From positions 1 through 11,262 of the forward strand of contig JBJMJE010000110.1 in assembly GCA_045806505.1 (NCBI GenBank): DNA of 11,262 bases. Reading direction: 5' to 3'. Each line of letters starts with the position of its first letter. Position 1 is the first letter of the stretch. The DNA is from DASVFB01 sp045806505. GTDB taxonomy: Bacteria > Actinomycetota > Thermoleophilia > Gaiellales > Gaiellaceae. A program made the translations under genes and the position numbers. Of this stretch, positions 6,765 through 11,262 are shown in pieces. Below the pieces are notes generated by a model. It worked only from the letters and a program-made list of their open reading frames with translations, did not search any database and was not told where the DNA came from.

Positions 6765-7685
6765 ATGGCGGTCGCAACAGAGCACCGCGTCTCGCGTGAG
6801 GACGTGATCTGGGGCTTCGGGCCCGACCTCGAGCCCGTGCTCGAAGTAGAACCCGGCGCCGTCGTCACGTTCGAGACGAACGACTGCTTCACCGGTCAGA
6901 TCGCGTCGGAGGAAGACCTCGTGACCGCGATCGACTTCGCACGCGTGAACAGCGCGACCGGGCCCGTCGCGGTAAAGGGCGCCGAGCCGGGCGATTCACT
7001 CGCCGTCGAGATACTCGACGTGCGTCCGGGGCCGCGGGGGTTCGCGACGATCATCCCGGAGTTCGGGCAGCTCATCGCGAACGTCGATTCGCCGGTGACG
7101 TTCGTCTTCGAGGTCGAGGGCGACACGGTTCGCATGAACGAGCGCATCTCGTTCCAGGCGCGGCCGATGGTCGGCGTCGTCGGCGTCGCGACCGGCGGCG
7201 AGGAGATCACGAACGGTTGGGCCGGGCGCCACGGCGGCAACCTCGACAACCATTTGCACGGCCGCGGCGCGCGCATCTACTTCCCGGTGCGGCAGCCGGG
7301 AGGAATGTTCGCGGTCGGCGACATGCACGCAGCGATGGGCGACGGTGAGATCTGCGGCACCGGCGTCGAGATCGCGGGTGAGGTGGACGTGCGTTTCGAC
7401 GTGGTGAAAGGGAAGCAGGCGACGTGGCCCGTGACGGAGCTCGACGGCGCCTGGGTGACGCACGCGACGTCGGGCGGCGACGTGCGCGAGGCGCTCCAGC
7501 TGGCGAGCGAGGAGGCGGCACGGGCGCTCGTCGACGAGTGGGGCTTCAGCATGGAGGAGGCATTCGTCTTCCTGTCGGTGGCGTGCGACCTGAACATCTG
7601 CCAGGCGTGCCAGCCGTCGCCGTTCTCGGCGATCGCACGCGTCGCCATCCCGAAGACGACGGCGACGCCGCGGCCCTTCGCGTAA
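6765..7685 (+). CDS. acetamidase/formamidase family protein
   Basis: This 306-residue protein matches the FmdA/AmdA family, which hydrolyses short aliphatic amides to ammonia and the carboxylate. Diagnostic segments are VNSATGPVAVKGAEPGDSL (61-79), GFATIIPEFG (92-101), RHGGNLDNHLHGRGA (155-169), the strongly conserved GDMHAAMGDGEICGTGVE (185-202) and ACDLNICQACQPS near the C-terminus. Length is normal for the shorter bacterial members. The ATG at 6765 has AGGA (6750-6753) eleven bases upstream, overlapping the preceding stop codon. It lies 13 bp after the amidohydrolase, almost certainly in the same transcript. This pairing suggests the first enzyme may release, or act on, simple amides whose nitrogen is then recovered. 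Cytosolic location is expected. The specific substrate is not settled by sequence. Confidence 0.93.
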   Translation: MAVATEHRVSREDVIWGFGPDLEPVLEVEPGAVVTFETNDCFTGQIASEEDLVTAIDFARVNSATGPVAVKGAEPGDSLAVEILDVRPGPRGFATIIPEFGQLIANVDSPVTFVFEVEGDTVRMNERISFQARPMVGVVGVATGGEEITNGWAGRHGGNLDNHLHGRGARIYFPVRQPGGMFAVGDMHAAMGDGEICGTGVEIAGEVDVRFDVVKGKQATWPVTELDGAWVTHATSGGDVREALQLASEEAARALVDEWGFSMEEAFVFLSVACDLNICQACQPSPFSAIARVAIPKTTATPRPFA

Positions 7686-7734
7686 CCGGACAGGGCCTAC
7701 GCAGCCATGTCCGGGGTCTGACCCCAGCCATGTC
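7686..7734. repeat. GGGGTCTGACCCC palindromic repeat, copy A
   Basis: Directly after the acetamidase stop, CCGGACAGGGCC (7686-7697) is followed by a 14-bp segment and then the core GGGGTC-T-GACCCC (7713-7725), a perfect 6-bp inverted repeat around one T. CCGGACA (7686-7692) can also pair with TGTCCGG (7708-7714). CAGCCATGTC occurs twice (7702-7711 and 7725-7734) on either side of the core. Compared with copy B it looks interrupted or rearranged. Confidence 0.75.
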
Positions 7735-7845
7735 TCGACGAGCCGTGTTGCCTGTGACAACTTCGTGACGATCGATCCACAGACGCCCGCCGCCCGAACG
7801 AGCCGAACGAGGAGCAGCGCCGCCGACGTGCCTCGCATGTCCGCT
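7735..7845. other. spacer between palindromic repeats, no gene seen
   Basis: These 111 bp separate the two repeat copies in the convergent gap. I find no convincing coding frame, tRNA or SD-start pair. TGTCCG (7838-7843) at its right end could pair with the CGGACA beginning copy B, competing with that copy's own stem. Confidence 0.5.
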
Positions 7846-7882
7846 CCGGACAGGGCCGGGGTCTGACCCCGGTCGTGTCCGG
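7846..7882. repeat. GGGGTCTGACCCC palindromic repeat, copy B; possible bidirectional terminator
   Basis: This is a nearly perfect 37-bp palindrome centred on T7864. The outer arms CCGGACA (7846-7852) and TGTCCGG (7876-7882) match exactly and the core GGGGTC/GACCCC matches exactly. The middle arm GGGCC/GGTCG has one G-T pair and one mismatch. It lies 11 bp beyond the M20 peptidase stop, between convergent genes, where a strong hairpin could end transcription from both sides; no T tract is present. The core resembles intergenic REP-like repeats I recall from many bacterial genomes, some linked to RAYT transposases. No transposase is in this window. Confidence 0.75.
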
Positions 7883-7893
7883 TAGAGCCGCGG

Positions 7894-9219
7894 CTACTCG
7901 AGCGCTGCCAGGCGCGTGTAGAGCTCGCGCGCGATGTCCACGCCGAGCGGCAGGTATTCGAGCAGCACGCGCTCGTTCGGCGAGTGGATGTTCGACTCGG
8001 GCAGCGCGATGCCGGACAGGATCGTCGGGATGCCGTTGTCGACGAGGGCCGGGACGATCGGCAGCGTGCCCCCCGTCCGCGAGAGCAGCGGCCTCGTTCC
8101 CATCACGTGCTCGAATGCCTCGAGCGCGATCTGCACCGCCGGCTCGTCCGGGGAGACGAGGCCCGGAGGCGCCGCACCGCGAAGGTCGAGGTCCACCTCG
8201 GCGCCCGGCGGTGCCGCCTCGCGGATCAGCCGCTCGACGGCGGCCGCAATCGTCTGCACGTCCTGACCCGGGGCGAGCCGCACCGAGAAGTTCGCCTGCG
8301 CGGCGACCGGGATCGTCGTGTTCGGCAGCCCCGGCTTGCCGCCGAGGATGCCGTTCACGTCGACCGACGGCTCGGCGGTCGTGCGCAGGTGGAACTCGTC
8401 CGCCGCGCCGGCGTCGTACGGCACGGCGCCTGCGCCGAGCAGCGCATCGGCACCGGAAGTGAGCTCGTTCCAGCTGGCGCGCTCCTCGTCCGACGGCGGC
8501 TCGACGCCCTCGCGCAGCGCTTCGGGGAGGCGGCCGTCGCGCGGCATGATCCCGCCGAGCGCCTGCATCAACGCGTGCGTCGCGTTCAGCGCCGCGTTCC
8601 CGAACACGCCGGAGTGGAGGTCCCGCGCGCCGCTTCGAACCTGCAGCTCGAACGACATGACACCGCGCGTTCCCGTGCACAGCGCCGGCACGCCGCGCCG
8701 CTCCATTGCGGAGTCGAAGATGATGCACGCGTCGGCGCCGCGCTCGTCCTGCTCGAGGAACTCGACGATCGACTGACCGCCGATCTCCTCCTCACCGTCG
8801 CACGCGATCCGCAGGCGAACGGGCAGCGCACCTTCCGCAGCCAGCAGCGAGGCGCCCTTGAGCAGCGTCCAGAGCTGACCCTTGTCGTCTGCCACGCCGC
8901 GCGCGTAGATCCATTCGTCGCGGATCGTCGGCTCGAACGGCTCGCTCTCCCACAGCTCGAGCGGCGCAGGCGGCTGGACGTCGAAATGCCCGTAGACGAG
9001 GATCGTCGCCGCGTCGCCGTCGCCCGACGACGCAGGGATCTCCCCGATGACGAGCGGCTGCGAGTCGGTCTCCTGAAGCTCCGCCTGCCCACCCGACCGG
9101 CGGACGAAGTCCCGAACCCACTCCCCCGCCTGGCGCACGTCGCCGGCGTGCTGCGGATCCGCGCTGACACTCGGAATCCGCAGGAACTCGGAAAGCTCGT
9201 CGAGCCAGGCCTCGTCCAC
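7894..9219 (-). CDS. M20-family dipeptidase (CNDP/ArgE-type metallopeptidase)
   Basis: This 441-residue, probably di-zinc peptidase cleaves dipeptides or acylated amino acids. The ligand set is complete: H78 with catalytic D80 in GHFDVQP, the bridging D111 in GVADDKGQ, catalytic E144 and metal ligand E145 in DGEEEIGG, D169 in IIFDSA and H412 in NIHSPNE. DLHSGVFGN (200-208) supplies the substrate-binding His of the dimerisation domain, which spans roughly 185-385. Length and motif order fit the CNDP-type dipeptidases rather than DapE. The GTG at 9219-9217 is the only reasonable start and leaves a full-length N-terminus. No SD sequence precedes it, but a TAGACT box lies eight bases upstream. 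It follows the sigma factor gene by 35 bp in the same direction. No signal peptide is seen. Confidence 0.93.
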   Translation of the reverse strand: MDEAWLDELSEFLRIPSVSADPQHAGDVRQAGEWVRDFVRRSGGQAELQETDSQPLVIGEIPASSGDGDAATILVYGHFDVQPPAPLELWESEPFEPTIRDEWIYARGVADDKGQLWTLLKGASLLAAEGALPVRLRIACDGEEEIGGQSIVEFLEQDERGADACIIFDSAMERRGVPALCTGTRGVMSFELQVRSGARDLHSGVFGNAALNATHALMQALGGIMPRDGRLPEALREGVEPPSDEERASWNELTSGADALLGAGAVPYDAGAADEFHLRTTAEPSVDVNGILGGKPGLPNTTIPVAAQANFSVRLAPGQDVQTIAAAVERLIREAAPPGAEVDLDLRGAAPPGLVSPDEPAVQIALEAFEHVMGTRPLLSRTGGTLPIVPALVDNGIPTILSGIALPESNIHSPNERVLLEYLPLGVDIARELYTRLAALE

Positions 9220-9227
9220 GACGCGCG

Positions 9228-9233
9228 AGTCTA
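9228..9233 (-). promoter_or_regulatory. TANNNT -10-like box, 8 nt before M20 peptidase GTG
   Basis: On the minus strand TAGACT ends exactly eight bases before the GTG start and no SD is present. This matches the arrangement at the amidohydrolase start and suggests a leaderless transcript independent of rpoD read-through. The -35 region is unremarkable. Confidence 0.35.
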
Positions 9234-9235
9234 AA

Positions 9236-9249
9236 CGCCGCGGGCGGCG
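9236..9249 (-). terminator. weak hairpin with short T run after rpoD
   Basis: On the minus strand CGCCG-CCCG-CGGCG forms a 5-bp stem directly followed by TTT, five bases after the rpoD stop codon. The stem is short and the T run only three long, so at best it is a partial terminator between rpoD and the M20 peptidase gene. Confidence 0.25.
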
Positions 9250-9254
9250 GCGGA

Positions 9255-10331
9255 TCAGGCTACGTCGCGCAGGATCTGTGCGTCCGCGAGGGCGCGCAGC
9301 TTCTTCAGCGTCTGGTTCTCGATCTGCCGGATCCGCTCCCGCGTCACGTTGAACGTGCGGCCGACCTCGTCGAGCGTGCGCGGGTGCTTCCCGTCGAGCC
9401 CATAGCGGAGGATCAGCACCTGGCGCTCGCGCACGGAGAGCTTGTGCAGCAGCTTCTCGAGCGTCTCGCGCCGGAGCGTCGTCTCCGCCGCCTCGTCCGG
9501 AAGCGGTGCGCTCTCGTCGGTGATGAAGTGCCCGAACTCCGACTCCTCCTCGTCGCCGACCGGCTTCTCGAGCGAGACCGGCGTCTGGGAGCTCCGGCGG
9601 ATCTGCTCCACCTCTTCCGACGACAGGTCGAGATCGAACGCGATCTCGGCGGCGGTCGGCTCGCGGCCGAGCTCGGCGCGGAGCTTGCGCTCCGAGCGCA
9701 CGATCTTGTTGAGCTTCTCGACGACGTGGACGGGCATGCGGATCGTCCGCGCTTTGTCGGCGAGCGCGCGCGCGACCGCCTGGCGGATCCACCACGTCGC
9801 GTACGTCGAGAACTTGAAGCCCTTGCGGTAGTCGAACTTCTCTGCCGCTCGGACGAGGCCGATCGTGCCCTCCTGGATCAGATCGAGGAACGGCAGGCCC
9901 TGGTTGCGGTAGCGCTTCGCGATCGAGACGACCAGGCGCAGGTTCGCCTCGATCATCTCCTGCTTCGCGCGATGCTCGCCGCGCTCGATGCGCTTCGCGA
10001 GCTCGACCTCCTGCGCCGCCGTGAGCAGGTCGACGCGGCCGATGTCCTTTAGGAACAGCTGCAGCGAGTCCGTCGACATTTCCGTCGTCGCCTTGGACGG
10101 CTCCTCGTCGAGATCCACGGCAGCCGCCGACACGATCTCCACCTGCTGTTCCTCGAACGCCTGGTACAGCTCGTCGAGCTGGCCGGCCTCGAGGTCGTAG
10201 TCGTCGAACGCGAGCGCGATCTCTTCCGCGGTCACCGTGCCGTTGTCGCGACCCGCCTCCATGAGTGCGCGCGCCTCGTCCGTAGCGAGAACGTCGTCGA
10301 CGCGCCTTGGCTCTGCCTGAACCTGGGTCAA
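9255..10331 (-). CDS. rpoD: primary sigma factor RpoD/SigA
   Basis: This is the housekeeping sigma-70 subunit that directs RNA polymerase to -10/-35 promoters. In the 358-residue form listed, region 1.1 is about 18-69, region 1.2 about 86-119 (DSLQLFLKDIGRVDLLT), region 2 about 128-197 with DLIQEGTIGL and STYATWWIRQAV, region 3 about 198-274, and region 4 about 287-354 with the HTH EVGRTFNVTRERIRQIENQ. A region 1.1 marks it as group 1. The start is uncertain. I favour TTG at 10331-10329, preceded by GGGGGAG, because region 1.1 begins shortly after it. GTG 10343, GTG 10370 or TTG 10409 would add 4, 13 or 26 residues with several AT-ending codons unlike the rest. The upstream neighbour is a TPR-like gene; the M20 peptidase lies downstream. 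Confidence 0.95.
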   Translation of the reverse strand: MTQVQAEPRRVDDVLATDEARALMEAGRDNGTVTAEEIALAFDDYDLEAGQLDELYQAFEEQQVEIVSAAAVDLDEEPSKATTEMSTDSLQLFLKDIGRVDLLTAAQEVELAKRIERGEHRAKQEMIEANLRLVVSIAKRYRNQGLPFLDLIQEGTIGLVRAAEKFDYRKGFKFSTYATWWIRQAVARALADKARTIRMPVHVVEKLNKIVRSERKLRAELGREPTAAEIAFDLDLSSEEVEQIRRSSQTPVSLEKPVGDEEESEFGHFITDESAPLPDEAAETTLRRETLEKLLHKLSVRERQVLILRYGLDGKHPRTLDEVGRTFNVTRERIRQIENQTLKKLRALADAQILRDVA

Positions 10332-10439
10332 ACGCTCCCCCACCCCTCTCGTCTGCCGATTGACGAGCACTTTCGTGCGAGTCGGCAGTGTTGCAACGCT
10401 TGCGGACAACCGCCATAGGCCGGACGGCTCATCTTTCTT
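10332..10439 (-). promoter_or_regulatory. rpoD leader/promoter region (if the TTG 10331 start is right)
   Basis: These 108 bases separate the TPR-like gene from the favoured rpoD start. They contain an imperfect GCAA-GCG-TTGC inverted repeat, no confident -10/-35 pair, and a 34-codon frame (10432-10328) from ATG whose TGA overlaps the TTG as TTGA. The frame uses many AT-ending codons, so it is more likely a chance ORF or a leader than a conserved gene. Confidence 0.3.
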
Positions 10440-11262
10440 TCACTTGGTCCTAACATTCTCAAGACGCTTCAACAGTAGCCGTGCTTCCCTTCCATAGGTG
10501 GATTTCGGGTTTTCCGCAAGGGCGAGTCGCAGTTCCTTGCGGGCCTGGCCGAAGGTGCCGAGCCAGATCGAGAGCAACCCGAGGTGGAAGCGAACCGTCT
10601 GGGCGTGCGGAAACCGGCGCACCAGCGGGCCGAGTCGCGAGAACGCGCGGGACGGATCGTCCTTGTCGTAGACGCCGACAGCGGCGGCGACCTGCGCGTC
10701 GGGATCGTCCGGCGCCAGCCTGGCCGCACGCGCAAAGAGCCGTTCGGCCGACACGGGCCGCCCGCTCGCCTGGAGGCGAACGCCTCGGATGACCAACCGC
10801 CGCGCGGGCGTGTCGGCCTCGGCGGTGCTCGGCTCGAACTGCGGCAGGCCGCGCGGCGAGTCCGGGTGGAGGAGGTCCCCCGCCCGCACGGCGGACGGCG
10901 TGTCCGGCTGGAGCCGCTTCGCCTGCCGCCACGAGGTGACCGCCGCCGCGTTGTCGCGACGCCAGAAGAACGCCAGGCCGAGGTTGAGCCGAACGAACGA
11001 CGACCGCGGGTTGGCACCAGCCAGGCTGCGGAGCCGCGGAACGGAGCCGACGGCGGCGCGGACGTCGCCGGTGAGCCGCGCCGGCGTGTCGGCCCGGGCG
11101 GTGCTCGGCTCGAACTGCGGCAGGCCGCGCGGCGAGTCCGGGTGGAGGAGGTCGCCGGCCCGGATGGCAGACGGCGTGTCCGGCTGGAACCGCTTCGCCT
11201 GCCTCCACGCCGTGAGCGCGGCCGCGTTCTCGCGCTGCCAGAAGAGCGCCAGCCCGAGGTTG
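10440..11262 (-). CDS. TPR-like protein with 92-residue tandem repeat (5' end beyond window)
   Basis: The frame is open to the right edge, so at least 273 residues of C-terminus are present and the start lies outside. A GTG at 10889 is internal, because the repeat continues upstream of it. Two units with a 92-residue period are seen, each opening with NLGLA(L/F)FW, then NAAA-W-QAKR, QPDTPSA and an identical RAGDLLHPDSPRGLPQFEP stretch. The helical pairs fit the TPR pattern (L-G, A, W, A, P at consensus positions). A diverged TPR-like tail (APDDPDAQVAAAVGVY; FHLGLLSIWLGTFGQARKELRLALAENP) ends the protein. TPR proteins usually act as protein-binding scaffolds; no specific partner can be named. 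The stop lies about 108 bp before the favoured rpoD start. No membrane segment is visible in this part. Confidence 0.8.
   Translation of the reverse strand, partial: NLGLALFWQRENAAALTAWRQAKRFQPDTPSAIRAGDLLHPDSPRGLPQFEPSTARADTPARLTGDVRAAVGSVPRLRSLAGANPRSSFVRLNLGLAFFWRRDNAAAVTSWRQAKRLQPDTPSAVRAGDLLHPDSPRGLPQFEPSTAEADTPARRLVIRGVRLQASGRPVSAERLFARAARLAPDDPDAQVAAAVGVYDKDDPSRAFSRLGPLVRRFPHAQTVRFHLGLLSIWLGTFGQARKELRLALAENPKSTYGREARLLLKRLENVRTK
10801..11261 (-). repeat. intragenic direct repeat, 276-bp period
   Basis: Segment 10801-10985 is repeated at 11077-11261, exactly 276 bp apart and in frame. A 57-bp block is identical (10821-10877 and 11097-11153). By hand alignment, 18 of 171 positions differ across 10815-10985. 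The 91 bp between the copies have no counterpart in the window. More copies may lie beyond the right edge. Confidence 0.9.

Noticed and set aside
7686..7882. CRISPR or attachment-site reading of the repeats
   Set aside because: There are only two unequal copies, with no regular spacer, no cas or integrase gene, and palindromic structure more typical of REP-like elements.
7984..9234. 416-codon plus-strand open frame
   Set aside because: It is antisense to the M20 peptidase with its full metal-ligand set, and is arginine-rich without motifs.
10459..11208. 249-codon minus-strand frame over the TPR-like gene
   Set aside because: It looks repetitive only because it reads the 276-bp DNA repeat in another frame, and is Arg/Pro/Ala-rich. 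The TPR pattern and open end are in the other frame.

Overview
The window is about 11.3 kb of very GC-rich bacterial DNA. It is densely packed, with GC-rich third codon positions and long spurious open frames opposite the real genes. Of ten genes whose start lies in the window, I assign seven to GTG, two to ATG and one (less certain) to TTG. The primary sigma factor, the actinobacterial-style LigD polymerase module at the N-terminus and the start-codon habits suggest a deep-branching actinobacterium, possibly Thermoleophilia (Gaiella/Solirubrobacter type). That placement is inference and was not tested by any search.

Layout. (1) 1-5210, minus strand: two neighbouring sets of genes. In transcription order the first is a DUF1326 protein followed by a two-domain VOC (glyoxalase-fold) protein, 2 bp apart. 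After a 141-bp gap rich in inverted repeats comes a tightly coupled chain: acyl-CoA dehydrogenase, P1/DmpA-family (S58) peptidase, class I SAM methyltransferase, and a LigD-type NHEJ polymerase/primase cut by the left edge. Every junction in this second chain is an overlap (TAGTG, GTGA, GTGA). (2) 5228-7685, plus strand: a YtcJ-like amidohydrolase and an acetamidase/formamidase, 13 bp apart, probably one amide-hydrolysis operon. It diverges from the DUF1326 gene with only 17 bp between the two GTG starts. (3) 7686-7893: a convergent gap holding two versions of a GGGGTCTGACCCC-centred palindromic repeat and no gene. (4) 7894-10331, minus strand: an M20 dipeptidase downstream of the primary sigma factor (rpoD/sigA). 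(5) 10440-11262, minus strand: the C-terminal part of a TPR-like protein with a 92-residue-period internal repeat, open at the right edge.

How the genes fit together. Much of the content is hydrolytic and catabolic: two amide hydrolases, an N-terminal-nucleophile peptidase, a dipeptidase and an acyl-CoA dehydrogenase. Beside these sit two informational genes, rpoD and the LigD polymerase. No mobile-element gene, CRISPR array, rRNA or tRNA is visible, and I see no clear new defence or biosynthetic system. The points most worth a second look are the coupling of a DNA-repair polymerase to a metabolic chain, the palindromic repeats between convergent genes, the nested inverted repeats ahead of the acyl-CoA dehydrogenase, three TANNNT boxes 7-8 nt from GTG starts (candidate leaderless promoters), and the near-identical internal repeat of the TPR-like gene.
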